From CAZMGV01 sp964621525 [NCBI: uncultured bacterium] (lineage in GTDB: Bacteria > JAGRBM01), in contig CAZUMS010000004.1 in the NCBI GenBank assembly GCA_964621525.1, positions 106,730 through 170,729 of the forward strand: DNA of 64,000 nucleotides, in the 5' to 3' direction. Both the position numbers and the translations under genes were made by a program. The notes under the pieces were generated by a model. That model was not told the DNA's origin. It did not search any database and saw only the letters and a program-made list of their open reading frames with translations. Shown one piece after another: positions 9,034 to 17,183 of the stretch (positions within the stretch are counted from its first letter, which is position 1; every line of letters starts with the position of its first letter).

Positions 9034-9924
9034 ATGTCCGTCCCCATCACGAGTATCCGTCACCAGGGCTCCATGCTCCGCACGTTCGGGCGGCTCGCCC
9101 TGTCGGCCGCCGGCATCGCCGGCAGGGGAAAACCGGTCCCGCAGGGCGAGTGGATCCACGAGACCGTTCCGCCGCGCCCGGAGGCCCTGCTGGACAGCTA
9201 CGCGGAATGGTCTGGCGCGAAGCCCGGCCGGTACGCCAACACGGTTCCGCCGCATCTCTTCCCCCAGTGGGGGTTCCCGCTCCTGTTCCGCACGCTGGAG
9301 GGGCTGCCCTACAACGTCGCCGGAGTCATCAACCAGGGCTGCCGCCTGCAGGTCCACGTGCCCATTCCCCGCGGCGTGCCGCTCGTCCTGAAGGCCGCGC
9401 TCCTGTCGGTCGAGGAAGACGAAACGAAAGCCCGCCTGCACCAGCGGATCGTCACCGGCTTCGGCGACACCGCCGAGGCTCTCACGGGCGACGTCCATGC
9501 CGTCTTCGTGAAGAGCCGCGAGAAGAGGCAGAAAACCGCCTCCGCCCCGAAGGAAACCGGCGAAGGGGCCGGCCCCGCCGGCGTCTGGGAGGCCGGACCC
9601 AACGAAGGCTTCACCTACGCGCTGCTCACCGGCGACATCAACCCGATCCACTGGATCGGGCCCTACGCCAAGGCCTCCGGTTTCTCCGGCAAGATCCTCC
9701 ACGGCTTCGCGACCTTCGCGAAAACCTGCGAGACGCTAGAAAACGCCGGCATCTCCGTACGCGACTTCGACGTCCGGTTCGTGAAACCGGTGCCGCTTCC
9801 TTCGAAAATCGAGATCCGCACGCTCGCCACGGGCGGCGGCACCCGGGTGTGGGCCGTGAGCCCCGCCGGCGTCCACATGGCGGGGACGCTGAAAGGTCAG
9901 CTGAACGGCCACTCGCGCGGGTGA
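9034..9924 (+). CDS. MaoC-like (R)-enoyl-CoA hydratase/dehydratase-domain protein
   Basis: A 296-residue hot-dog-fold protein. The C-terminal half carries the MaoC signature LLTGDINPIHW (Asp and His near 201 and 207) followed by GFSGKILHGFATFA, the hydratase-2 active-site pattern. The N-terminal half (FPQWGFPLLFRTLEGLP, INQGCRLQVHVPIP) looks like a degenerate first hot-dog domain. It therefore probably hydrates trans-2-enoyl thioesters in fatty-acid or polyketide metabolism. The start at 9034 is favoured over GTG 9025 because GGAGG lies nine nt before it and would overlap the GTG. Its 3' end overlaps the convergent MBL gene by 28 bp. Confidence 0.82.
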   Translation: MSVPITSIRHQGSMLRTFGRLALSAAGIAGRGKPVPQGEWIHETVPPRPEALLDSYAEWSGAKPGRYANTVPPHLFPQWGFPLLFRTLEGLPYNVAGVINQGCRLQVHVPIPRGVPLVLKAALLSVEEDETKARLHQRIVTGFGDTAEALTGDVHAVFVKSREKRQKTASAPKETGEGAGPAGVWEAGPNEGFTYALLTGDINPIHWIGPYAKASGFSGKILHGFATFAKTCETLENAGISVRDFDVRFVKPVPLPSKIEIRTLATGGGTRVWAVSPAGVHMAGTLKGQLNGHSRG

Positions 9925-10928
9925 TCGGGGCCGGCGCGGTAGAGGTAGTGCGTGCCGTCGAACTCGCGCAGCGTGCTGTTCGAGAGTTCCATCACTTCCA
10001 GGTTGCCGAGCAGCTCGCCGGCGACGAGGAACCCCTCGAGGCCGCCCGCCTTCGGGAACACCTTCTTGCCCAGTTCGTGCAGGACGATGGGGCCCGTCTC
10101 CTTGAGGATGTTCCAGATCTTGAGCTGGCGCCTGGAGTAGAAGTTCAGGAGGTTGCCGATCACCTCGTCGTGCCCCCGGAACGGCAGCCCGTGGCCCGGC
10201 ATCACGCAGGCGATCTCGCGCCCGCGCAGCTTGGTCATCTCGTCCATGTAACTGACGAGCGACCGGAACTTGTTGTCGAAGTTCTTCTCGCCTTCGGCGC
10301 CGAGCTCCAGCACCGGGTTCGGGCTGATCTCCTCCAGGAGGTGGTCGCTCGAGAAGATCGCGCGCGACTGCGGCTCCCAGTAGCAGACGATCCCGAGCGT
10401 GTGCCCCGGCGTGTAGAGGACCTCGAGCTCGAACCGGTCGAATGGAATCCGGTCGCCGTGCCGCAGCGGCCGGATGGGGGCCGTCACGGGCGGCGCGAAC
10501 TGGCGGTTCAGCTCGCTCATGGACTTGAGCGCCGCGAACACCTCCTCCGGCACGCCGAGCCGGAGGCAGAAGTCGCGGTAGAGGCCCTGCGCCACCTCGG
10601 CCCGCTGGGTCGCCGGGGTCGAGATTTTGGCCGCCTCGAACTCGCCCGCATAGATCTCCGCGCCGGAGAGCTCGTGGATCTTCTGCGCGAGGCCGAAGTG
10701 GTCCGGATGGCCGTGGGTGAGGAGCACCCGGCGGATATCCTCCGGCCGGAACCCCAGTTCCTTCAGGCGTGCCGAGAACGCCTTCCAGGCGTCGGGCGTC
10801 TGGAGTCCGCCGTCCACGAGCGTGAGCGGGCCTTCGATGAGGTAGGAGTTGACCGTCGGGACGCCCGGAAAGAACGTGGGCGTCTGGATCAGGTGAACCC
10901 CCGCTGGCGGCGCGACCTTCTCGGTCAT
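9897..10928 (-). CDS. MBL-fold metallo-hydrolase
   Basis: A 343-residue metallo-beta-lactamase-fold hydrolase. The zinc motif is THGHPDHFG (about 70-76), preceded by VNSYLIEGPLTLVDGG. The third metal region is YTPGHTLG, and a later VMPGHG is followed by a C-terminal wing of about 90 residues (RRQLKIWNIL, GLEGFLVAGELLGNL) common in LACTB2-like/glyoxalase-II-like MBL proteins with a C-terminal helix-turn-helix lobe. Such proteins often hydrolyse thioesters or lactones. It lies convergent to the MaoC gene with a 28-bp overlap. Upstream is an 18-bp perfect palindrome that likely controls it. Confidence 0.82.
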   Translation of the reverse strand: MTEKVAPPAGVHLIQTPTFFPGVPTVNSYLIEGPLTLVDGGLQTPDAWKAFSARLKELGFRPEDIRRVLLTHGHPDHFGLAQKIHELSGAEIYAGEFEAAKISTPATQRAEVAQGLYRDFCLRLGVPEEVFAALKSMSELNRQFAPPVTAPIRPLRHGDRIPFDRFELEVLYTPGHTLGIVCYWEPQSRAIFSSDHLLEEISPNPVLELGAEGEKNFDNKFRSLVSYMDEMTKLRGREIACVMPGHGLPFRGHDEVIGNLLNFYSRRQLKIWNILKETGPIVLHELGKKVFPKAGGLEGFLVAGELLGNLEVMELSNSTLREFDGTHYLYRAGPDHPREWPFS

Positions 10929-10994
10929 GGGTGGCTCCCGGCCGCCCGGCCCGCTTCACGCGGATCCGGGCTGTACTGGGGAGCGTACCGTCAT

Positions 10995-11012
10995 ATTGAC
11001 TCGCGAGTCAAT
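10995..11012. promoter_or_regulatory. 18-bp perfect palindrome ATTGACTCGCGAGTCAAT, probable TetR-type operator
   Basis: This is an uninterrupted palindrome 67 nt upstream of the MBL start (10928) on the minus strand. Its half-sites contain a TTGACT that could act as a -35 box, so a bound dimer would block the promoter. The size and the CGCG centre fit TetR/AcrR-type operators of lipid catabolism; no TetR gene lies in the window. Confidence 0.6.
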
Positions 11013-11051
11013 CAGACTGAATGGAAATTCAGGGTTCGCTGCCCCTCCTGT

Positions 11052-12455
11052 TCACTGCCGCGCATCCTGCATGGCGGACTCCGGCGTATCCGGCGGCCGG
11101 ACGCCGGGCTCCTGCGGTTCGCGGGTCTTCCGGGTGACATAGTCCTCCATCAGCATCTTCCAGTTGTCCGGATCGTCACGCGCCGCATCGAACACCGCCC
11201 GCAGGCCCCGCACCCGCCGGTCCATCTGCTCGGCGTCGTAGACGGCGGACCGGAACTCCCGGACAGCATCCGGGTCGAAAGGATCCGCTCTCCAGGCGGC
11301 GAAGGTGCGGCGGAGCCGGGGCCGGATGGGCTTCACCGCCACTTTCCCCGCCAGAACCATGCTGTCCCCGTCGCCGCAGACGAGTTTCTTCATGAATGCT
11401 TCCGACGGCGGCGGCGTTTCGGGGCTATGCGGGTTTGGCGGGGTGGCGCCATCCGTTCCCGAATCCTCCGGGCCCGGTTCCGGGGCGGGTCCGGTTGCAA
11501 GGGCAGCCTCCTCCGCCTCGAACTGCTTGTACAGATGGGCCTTCCAGCCTTCGTAGGATTCGCACTCCCCAATCGTGAGCCCCTTCAGCTCTTCCTTCGA
11601 GACCGGCACCCAGCCGAACATCCGGTGGACCGGCAGGAAGCCGTCTTCGTCACGCTGGTCCGCATCGATACTCAGGTCCTCCCCGAGCAGGCCGTACCGG
11701 ATACCGTCATCCACTTCTTCCTCCGCACGGCCGGCCTCCGGGGGCTGGACTGCGGCCGGACCGTTTCCGGGGTGCGGCTTTCCGCCGCCGTGACTCTGCC
11801 GCTCCTCCGGTCCTTTCCGTCCGGCGGGTGCGGGAGCCGGTTCATGGAACTGGAGCCCGGCGTAGTTTCGCAGGTCGGAGTGGCCGGGCAGGTGCTTCCA
11901 GAGCCGGTTCGGCTCGGGACGCTCCGGCCCCATCGGGCCGTCCGGCCGGGGATCCAGTCCCGCCTGCCGCCGGAGCTGGACAGGCACCCGGAGCTCGGGA
12001 GCTTCGGGCGAGGGCTTCCAGTTTTCGTGCGGTTCCATGCCGAACATCGCCTTCTCGATCATCAGGTTGCGCTCGAAAACCCGCTGGAACCGCGCCAGCC
12101 GGTTCACGTCCACCGGTCCGGACGCCCCCTGCTGGTACAGGCCACGATAGGTACGCTCCAGCATCGTCTGCACGAAAGCGGCCTTGAAATCGGCATCGTA
12201 CGCCGCCCCGCTGACGACCGCCTCGTTGGCGATTTCGATCATCTCCAGACGGATCTCTTCCGCCTCCCGGTAGTCGGCCGTCCAGCGCCGCACCGTTTCC
12301 ACGCCCACGGTCACTTCCAGCCCCGACTCCTTCAGCCGGTCGTTGAAAGCCGCCGTCAGCTCCGCATAGTCGCGGTGCCCCCGCTTTTCGCACTCCGCAT
12401 ACAGCCAGTCCCGGTGCTCCGCCGGGAGCCCCCCGATCTTCGATTTTCTCGGCAT
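11052..12455 (-). CDS. Phage Mu gp27-like (DUF3486) protein with long disordered C-terminus
   Basis: The N-terminal about 150 residues (MPRKSKIGGLPAEHRDWLY, then TVGVETVRRWTADYREAEEIRLEM and ERNLMIEKAMFGMEP) follow the pattern of the Mu-like gp27 family, a DNA-binding small-terminase-type protein. A further 300 residues are atypical: a Pro/Gly-rich region (about 180-250), an acidic part, then basic helices (AVKPIRPRLRRTFAAWRAD) and a charged end. Mu gp27 itself is much shorter, so this looks like a domesticated or fused remnant; no other phage structural gene is near. ATG 12455 has GGAGAGGAG upstream. A copy of a 19-bp motif lies 73 nt upstream of the start. Confidence 0.5.
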   Translation of the reverse strand: MPRKSKIGGLPAEHRDWLYAECEKRGHRDYAELTAAFNDRLKESGLEVTVGVETVRRWTADYREAEEIRLEMIEIANEAVVSGAAYDADFKAAFVQTMLERTYRGLYQQGASGPVDVNRLARFQRVFERNLMIEKAMFGMEPHENWKPSPEAPELRVPVQLRRQAGLDPRPDGPMGPERPEPNRLWKHLPGHSDLRNYAGLQFHEPAPAPAGRKGPEERQSHGGGKPHPGNGPAAVQPPEAGRAEEEVDDGIRYGLLGEDLSIDADQRDEDGFLPVHRMFGWVPVSKEELKGLTIGECESYEGWKAHLYKQFEAEEAALATGPAPEPGPEDSGTDGATPPNPHSPETPPPSEAFMKKLVCGDGDSMVLAGKVAVKPIRPRLRRTFAAWRADPFDPDAVREFRSAVYDAEQMDRRVRGLRAVFDAARDDPDNWKMLMEDYVTRKTREPQEPGVRPPDTPESAMQDARQ

Positions 12456-12527
12456 GACATTTTCTCCTCTCCAGAAGCGTTCGCAGGCGGACCCGTTTCC
12501 ACCACGGAGTGAAGCCTGCCACAGGGG

Positions 12528-12546
12528 TGTGACAGGAAGTGACACA
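12528..12546. promoter_or_regulatory. 19-bp near-palindrome, copy 1 (upstream of the gp27-like gene)
   Basis: TGTGACAGGAAGTGACACA matches 17 of 19 positions of the perfect version at 61813-61831. The right arm differs by one base from exact symmetry. It lies 73 nt upstream of the gp27-like start on the minus strand. Confidence 0.5.
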
Positions 12547-12694
12547 CGGAGATTAACGGCGGGGGAAGCCGCAGACGGCGGCTTCGCGGTTGCCTTCATG
12601 CCGTTTCCGGCCGGAACCGGTTGCGTACAAACGACGCCCTCTTTCCCTGAAAGAGGGTGGCCGGAGGCCGGGTGATCGTTATCTGGCAAAGACC

Positions 12695-12781
12695 CACTCA
12701 TCCGCCGCTTCGCGGCTGCCTTCTCTCCCTGCGGAGAGAAGGCCGGGCTCCAGTTAACTGCGGGAACACTCCGGCGGCTTC
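12695..12781. repeat. 87-bp direct repeat, copy 1, at the 3' end of the DUF559 gene
   Basis: This block matches 13252-13338 at 84 of 87 positions. It contains the palindromic parts CCGCCGCTTCGCGGC and TTCTCTCCCTGCGGAGAGAA, so its transcript would form hairpins. The last part lies inside the DUF559 reading frame. A related but shorter hairpin unit (CCTCTTTCCCTGAAAGAGGGTGGCC region, about 12636-12672) precedes it. The family resembles the intergenic hairpin repeats often found beside DUF559 genes. Confidence 0.75.
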
Positions 12782-13158
12782 TCGCGGTAAGGATGAGGGG
12801 CCCGGTTCCGGAGCTCCCTGAATATCTCAAACAGAACCTTTTCGAGCCCTGATTCTGTCCGTTCATTCGAGAACCGAATCACCTTGATACCGCAGCTCTC
12901 CAGGAATTTCGTCCGCTCCAGATCGTACCCGGCCGTATCCGCCTCCAGGTGATGGCTCCCATCCAGCTCGACCGCGAGGAGCGCCGCCGGGCAGTAGAAA
13001 TCGAGAATGTAAGGAACCTTCCGGTATTGCCGGACAAACTTGTAGCCGCCCAGCTTTCGGTCGCGGAGGCGCGCCCACAGCAGACTTTCCGCCGGAGTCT
13101 GGTCCTTGCGGAGCTGGCGGGATCTCGCCTTCAGCAGCTCTCTGGAATCCCTGTTCAC
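12754..13158 (-). CDS. DUF559 endonuclease-like (Vsr-related) protein
   Basis: A 134-residue protein of the DUF559 family, related to the very-short-patch-repair endonuclease fold. It shows AESLLWARLRDRKLGGYKF, RQYRKVPYILDFYCP, LLAVELDGSHH (the catalytic ExK/Asp-type strand) and FLESCGIKVIRFSNE. The frame is open to 13254, but that extension runs through the hairpin repeat, so GTG 13158 (MNRDSRELLKARSRQLRK) is the likely start; its ribosome site is weak. The final residues come from the downstream repeat. Cellular role unknown; the family is typically solitary and repeat-flanked. Confidence 0.75.
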   Translation of the reverse strand: MNRDSRELLKARSRQLRKDQTPAESLLWARLRDRKLGGYKFVRQYRKVPYILDFYCPAALLAVELDGSHHLEADTAGYDLERTKFLESCGIKVIRFSNERTESGLEKVLFEIFRELRNRAPHPYREKPPECSRS

Positions 13159-13251
13159 GCCAGGGGGATTATACTTAAACGGTCCCTTCTCTGCGCAGGC
13201 AGAGAAGGGCGGCGCCGAAGGCGCCGGGATGAGTTTTACCGGTCCGAAAAA

Positions 13252-13338
13252 CACTCATCCGCCGCTTCGCGGCTGCCTTCTCTCCCTGCGGAGAGAAGGC
13301 CGGGCTTCAGTTAACTGCGGGAACGATCCGGCGGCTTC
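13252..13338. repeat. 87-bp direct repeat, copy 2, upstream of the DUF559 gene
   Basis: The second copy of the 12695-12781 block has 3 differences in 87. Between it and the gene start (about 13186-13235) lies a related unit in the opposite orientation (CTTCTCTGCGCAGGCAGAGAAG and GGCGCCGAAGGCGCC), so the two form an inverted pair around a small spacer. The DUF559 gene is therefore bracketed on both sides by one repeat family. Confidence 0.75.
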
Positions 13339-13365
13339 GGCAAGGCCGCCAGGATCTTCGCCCCC

Positions 13366-13887
13366 CTACCCCCTCAGCCCCTTCACGTATTTCACCGTTT
13401 CGGCGGCGAGGAGTTCGATCCGTTCCTGGAGTTTGGGGACGATCTGGCCGTTCTCGAACAGCTGCGGGGGGCCGTAGACGAACCGGGGGATCACGGGGGT
13501 GCGGAAGTCGAGCATGAGCTGGCTGGCGAACCCCATGGGGGCCATGAAGCTGCCGTCGCCGCCCGCGCTGGCGAGAAACCCCACGACCTTGTCCTCCCAG
13601 GCGGGGCCCGTGAGCTCGACGAAGTTTTTCGCCGCGGCGTTGAGGTCGAAGTTGTAGACCGGGCTCGCGACGATCACCGCGTCCGCCTTCTGCACGCGGG
13701 CCGTCATGGCGGTCACCTTCGGGTCCTGGTAGCAGGAGGCTCCGTCGCAGAGCGGGAGCGGGTGCTCCGACAGGCAGACGAAGTCGGTGGTCATGCCTTT
13801 TGCCTTGAGCGCCGCGTCGAGGGCGAGGGCCATGGTCTTGCTGCGGCTTTTGGGCCCCAGGCTCGTGCTCAGGATCAGGGCGTGCAT
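13366..13887 (-). CDS. NADPH-dependent FMN reductase-like flavoprotein
   Basis: A 173-residue flavodoxin-fold protein. The start MHALILSTSLGPKSRSKTMA is the phosphate-binding loop of the NADPH-dependent FMN reductase family (usually SLR.GSNS), and VQKADAVIVASPVYN with the later GFLASAGGDGS are matching flavin contacts. It would transfer electrons from NAD(P)H to FMN or a quinone-like acceptor. It lies 50 nt downstream of the O-methyltransferase on the same strand, so the two are likely cotranscribed. Confidence 0.8.
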   Translation of the reverse strand: MHALILSTSLGPKSRSKTMALALDAALKAKGMTTDFVCLSEHPLPLCDGASCYQDPKVTAMTARVQKADAVIVASPVYNFDLNAAAKNFVELTGPAWEDKVVGFLASAGGDGSFMAPMGFASQLMLDFRTPVIPRFVYGPPQLFENGQIVPKLQERIELLAAETVKYVKGLRG

Positions 13888-13937
13888 CGGGGTCTCCTTC
13901 GCGGGTTCACGTCAGTCCGGTTTCACCGGCAGGCTTT

Positions 13938-14966
13938 TTACTTCCAGGCGATGGCGGCGCTGCACGGGCCGTTCAGGTGCAGGACCTCCGTGCGGCGGAA
14001 CCCCGCCTCGCGGCACCAGCCGGCGAAGTCCGCCCCGGTGTAGTCGAACGCATCGCCGAACTCGATGAGCATGTTCAGCGACATGCCGAGCCCGAAGGCG
14101 TTCTCGCGGCGGGCGTCGTCGATGAGGTTTTCGATGGCGACGAACGCCCCGCCCTCCGGCAGCGCGTCGTAGGCGAGCCGGATGAGGCGCATCTTCCCCT
14201 CGAGGTTCCAGTCGTGGAGGATCATCCCCATGGTGATGACGTCGGCTCTGGGGAGCGGTTCCCTGAAAAAGTCCCCGGCGACGGCCTCCACGCGGCCGTC
14301 GAGGCCCGCCTTGCCGATGTGCCGCCGGGCGATGGGCTGCACCACGGGGAGATCGAAGCTGAGACACTTGAGGTGCGGGTGGCGGCGGGCCGCGAGGATC
14401 GACAAGAGGCCGGTCGCCCCGCCCACGTCGCAGAGGGTTTTGAATTTGCCGAAGTCGAACTTCTCGGCGAACGCCTGGAAATTGGCCCTTGAGATCCCCG
14501 CCATGGCCGCCATGAACTGCTCGAGCCGCGCGGGATCGCGGTAAAGCTCGTCGAACATGGCCGCGCCGGTGTGCTTGATCTCGTTCTGCGGCTTGCCGGT
14601 CTTCAGCGCCTCGGTGAGATCGCCCCAGAACCGGTAGAGCCGGGCGGCGGCCATTTCGAGAATGCCGCCGATGTAGCTTTCGGGTTTGTTCTTGTCGAGA
14701 AAGAGCGCCGTCTCGGGGGTGTTCCGGTAGCGTCCCGAGAGGCCGTCGCCGTCCCGGAGCAGGAGGCCCGCGGCCACGAGGCTGTCCGGAAAGTCGTAAT
14801 GGCCTCTCGGATGGAGACCCAGGCGCCTGCCGAGTTCCGCGGCCGTGAGGGCGTCACCGCCGAGCTTCGTGAACAGCTCGAGTTCAACGGCGCTGAGCAG
14901 CACGCGCGAGGGCCAGAATCCGAAACCGGTCTGGAGAATGCGGGACGGGTCGAGGGGAGCAGACAT
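13938..14966 (-). CDS. SAM-dependent O-methyltransferase (plant COMT/acetylserotonin-type family 2)
   Basis: A 342-residue methyltransferase with an N-terminal dimerisation/winged-helix domain (SRVLLSAVELELFTKLG, AAELGRRLGLH) and the catalytic domain with CDVGGATGLLS (SAM loop, near 178), LSFDLPVV and GDFFREPLPRADV. ITMGMILHDW carries the His-Asp catalytic pair typical of the family. ATG 14966 is preceded by AGGAGG; the open frame to 15038 is not supported. The substrate is probably a small phenolic or hydroxylated metabolite. It is first in a two-gene unit with the FMN reductase. Confidence 0.85.
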   Translation of the reverse strand: MSAPLDPSRILQTGFGFWPSRVLLSAVELELFTKLGGDALTAAELGRRLGLHPRGHYDFPDSLVAAGLLLRDGDGLSGRYRNTPETALFLDKNKPESYIGGILEMAAARLYRFWGDLTEALKTGKPQNEIKHTGAAMFDELYRDPARLEQFMAAMAGISRANFQAFAEKFDFGKFKTLCDVGGATGLLSILAARRHPHLKCLSFDLPVVQPIARRHIGKAGLDGRVEAVAGDFFREPLPRADVITMGMILHDWNLEGKMRLIRLAYDALPEGGAFVAIENLIDDARRENAFGLGMSLNMLIEFGDAFDYTGADFAGWCREAGFRRTEVLHLNGPCSAAIAWK

Positions 14967-15106
14967 GGCGGAAACCTCCTGAGGCGGGAACGAACTGTCG
15001 TGGAAGGAAAATACTGGAGGTTTCTTATCCAGATTCACGGGCAGTTGCCAAGCAAGGGACAGAGAAACCCGGGAAGACTCAAGCCGGCAGCATCGCCCGC
15101 AAGGAT

Positions 15107-15523
15107 TCAGTCCTCCTGATCCAGTTCCCCTTCGACGGTGTAGACGGCGGGGGATTCTTCCTCCGGCGCGGCTCCTCCGAAACCGGGTTCGGCCAGCGGT
15201 TCAGCCTCCGGGAATTCCGTGCCGGGCGGAGGGGCTTTGTCCCCCGGCCGCCAGACCGGGTTCAGGATGAACTGGTGCGCCGCGCCCTGGTTCGGGTGCA
15301 GCGCCAGCTTGATCTGGACCGGCTGGTAGCCGTCGGCGTGAATCTCGATCCGGTAGTGGCCCGGTTCGAGCTGGAGCAGGAACGAGCCGGTGATCTTGCG
15401 GCTCACATGGGGCGAATCGCCCCGGAACACCCGGACGAACCCCTCGATGGGCCGTCCGTCGTGGTCCTGCACCTGGCCCCGGAAGGTGGCCTGGCCGTGC
15501 GGACCGTGATGCGGGGCGTTCAT
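15107..15523 (-). CDS. Carboxypeptidase-regulatory-like (Ig-type beta-sandwich) protein
   Basis: A 138-residue soluble protein with no visible signal. Residues 12-85 show a beta-sandwich pattern of the carboxypeptidase regulatory-like/PEGA kind: GQVQDHDGRPIEGFVRVF, LEPGHYRIEIHADGYQP and IKLALHPNQ. The last 50 residues are acidic and proline-rich (PPPGTEFPEAEPLAEPGF), likely disordered. Such domains bind partner proteins or sugars. No partner is evident next to it; function unknown. Confidence 0.55.
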   Translation of the reverse strand: MNAPHHGPHGQATFRGQVQDHDGRPIEGFVRVFRGDSPHVSRKITGSFLLQLEPGHYRIEIHADGYQPVQIKLALHPNQGAAHQFILNPVWRPGDKAPPPGTEFPEAEPLAEPGFGGAAPEEESPAVYTVEGELDQED

Positions 15524-15578
15524 GGAGGGGAGTATACACCGGAGCCCGGCTCCGGCACCTGCTCCCGCCCGGCAGGTA

Positions 15579-15806
15579 TCAGGAAAGTCCGCGTTCTTTC
15601 CGCAACTGCTGTTCCGCCACGAACCAGTCGTTCAGGTCGTTGCCGTCGCAGGCGCCGCGCGCGAGATACAGCTGGTAGGCGCGGGCGGCGATTTCACCAT
15701 CGGCAATCTGGTGATTTGTTTTCGGAGGCCTGGCCGCTGCCGGCGGGGCCGCTTTAACCGCCTTCTGCACCTGAGCCGCCGGTGCTCCGTCAGGTTTCGT
15801 CTTCAT
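15579..15806 (-). CDS. DUF2934 small protein
   Basis: A 75-residue protein. The N-terminal half is Ala/Pro/Lys-rich and flexible. The C-terminal half matches DUF2934: IAARAYQLYLARGACDGNDLNDWFVAEQQLRK, with the conserved RAY.LY..RG, the G.D..DW spacing and AE..L. It starts at ATG 15806 (MKTKPDG), preceded by a GGGAAGGG stretch; an earlier in-frame ATG at 15866 is possible. Short DUF2934 proteins are common in GC-rich soil bacteria and have no known role. It lies alone, 55 nt from the Ig-like gene on the same strand. Confidence 0.6.
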   Translation of the reverse strand: MKTKPDGAPAAQVQKAVKAAPPAAARPPKTNHQIADGEIAARAYQLYLARGACDGNDLNDWFVAEQQLRKERGLS

Positions 15807-16050
15807 CGCTGATCGCCCTTCCCGGCCCCGGTTTCCAAAGTATGGCGGAACCGATTTCGCTTTCATTTTGCCACGACCGGGCTTCGCTTCTATGACGGAG
15901 GTCAGGAGGGTATTCGGCGGAGTCCGCGGGCCTTCAGGGTGCCGGCGCCCATGCGGGTCGATGAGCACGGGACCTGCGGTGCTTGGCACACCGGCGCTTC
16001 GCCGTTATAACGGGTTCCTGACCGCTCAGAAGCTTCAGGAGGAGTCCCCC

Positions 16051-16713
16051 ATGTCCGTTGCGTCCGCCCTCGAAAAGCGGGTTTCGACCCGCGCCTTCAA
16101 AGACACCCCCGTCCCCCAGGACCTGCTGAACTCGATCTTTGCCAAGGCCCAGCTGGCACCTTCGAACTGCAACGTGCAGCCGTGGCAGGTCTTCGTGGTG
16201 TCGGGCGAAAAGAAGGAGGCGCTCAAGCAGGCGCTGCTCATGGACATGATGAAGGGCCGGGGCCCGAAGCCCGACTTCAACTGGGCGGTGAAATACCAGG
16301 GCGTGCATCGCGAGCGGCAGTTCGGCTCCGCCAACGCCCTGTACACGGCGATGGGGATCCCGCGCGAGGACAAGGGCGCGCGCCAGCGGGCGATGGTGAG
16401 GAACTGGGAGTTTTTCGGGGCGCCTCATGCCGCATTCTTCGTGATGGACAAGTACCTCGACATCATGGGCGCCGTGGACGTGGGCATTTACGCCCAGAGC
16501 CTCGCGCTGCTCCTGCAGGAGAACGGGATCTCGAGCTGCTTCCAGGGGGCCCTGGGCCAGTTCCCCGGCCCCGCGCGCGAACTGTTCGGGCTGACCGACG
16601 AGCAGGGCATCCTGTTCGGGATGTCCTTCGGTTACGCCGACGAAGACGCCGCGGTGAACCGGGCCCGCACCAGCCGGGCGGAGCTCGCCCAGGCCGTGAA
16701 GTTCATCGGCTGA
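16051..16713 (+). CDS. Nitroreductase-family FMN oxidoreductase
   Basis: A 220-residue nitroreductase-like protein that would use FMN and NAD(P)H to reduce nitro compounds or quinones. The early SVASALEKRVSTRAFKDTPV carries the R.S.R.F FMN pattern and QLAPSNCNVQPWQVFVVSG is the next flavin motif. DVGIYAQSLALLLQENGISSC and the glycine loop SFGYADE complete the fold. ATG 16051 follows AGGAGG closely. No operon partner lies downstream; its neighbour is convergent. Confidence 0.85.
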   Translation: MSVASALEKRVSTRAFKDTPVPQDLLNSIFAKAQLAPSNCNVQPWQVFVVSGEKKEALKQALLMDMMKGRGPKPDFNWAVKYQGVHRERQFGSANALYTAMGIPREDKGARQRAMVRNWEFFGAPHAAFFVMDKYLDIMGAVDVGIYAQSLALLLQENGISSCFQGALGQFPGPARELFGLTDEQGILFGMSFGYADEDAAVNRARTSRAELAQAVKFIG

Positions 16714-16744
16714 ATCCGCGCTTCGGCTCGTGTCCGTGAGCCGC

Positions 16745-16765
16745 TTCGGCGAAGGCTTCGCCGAA
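16745..16765. terminator. Hairpin between convergent genes, possible bidirectional transcription stop
   Basis: TTCGGCGAA and TTCGCCGAA are exact inverted repeats around a GGC loop, midway between the nitroreductase (+) and the DoxX gene (-). There is no poly-T tract, so the terminator role is an inference. Confidence 0.4.
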
Positions 16766-16790
16766 CTGCGGTACGAAACCCGCCGCTGAC

Positions 16791-17183
16791 TCAGGCCGTC
16801 TCGCGGGGCCTAAACAGCGCCCGGATCGCGGGGCTGTATTCCTTCGAGAAGAACGCCAGGTACGTCTCCAGCGCGCCCGCCACCACAGCCACCGGGAGGC
16901 CGTCCGGCGCCATGAAGGCGTGGACCAGGAAAATGTTCAGCACGATGGGCGCCAGCACGACGAGCGCCAGCGGCACGAAAAAGCCGCTGAGCAGCATCAG
17001 GCCGCAGAGGATCTCCGTTACCTTCAGCAGATAGAGGAAATAGCCCGTCGCCTGCATCCCCTTGAAGAAGTCGGCCATGGGGCCTTCCGGCGGCGGTGGC
17101 GGCGGCGTGAAGAAGAACGCGGCCCCTGCACTCACAAAAAGAAGTCCCAGCAGGACGCGCGCGGCGATCGTCAGCTTGCTCAT
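16791..17183 (-). CDS. DoxX-family small membrane protein
   Basis: A 130-residue membrane protein with four hydrophobic segments: AARVLLGLLFVSAGAAFFF, GYFLYLLKVTEILCGLMLL, LALVVLAPIVLNIFLVH and LPVAVVAGALETYLAFF. The proline run PPPPPPEGPMADFF sits in the first periplasmic loop. This fits DoxX-like proteins of redox or respiratory membranes. ATG 17183 has GGGGGA upstream. No partner gene suggests a specific role. Confidence 0.72.
   Translation of the reverse strand: MSKLTIAARVLLGLLFVSAGAAFFFTPPPPPPEGPMADFFKGMQATGYFLYLLKVTEILCGLMLLSGFFVPLALVVLAPIVLNIFLVHAFMAPDGLPVAVVAGALETYLAFFSKEYSPAIRALFRPRETA

Noticed and set aside
8961-12512. 1183-residue plus-strand frame across the MaoC, MBL and gp27-like genes
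   Set aside because: Arg/His/Pro-rich composition with no domain; it runs out of phase with or antisense to three genes with clear motifs, so it is a GC-skew artefact.
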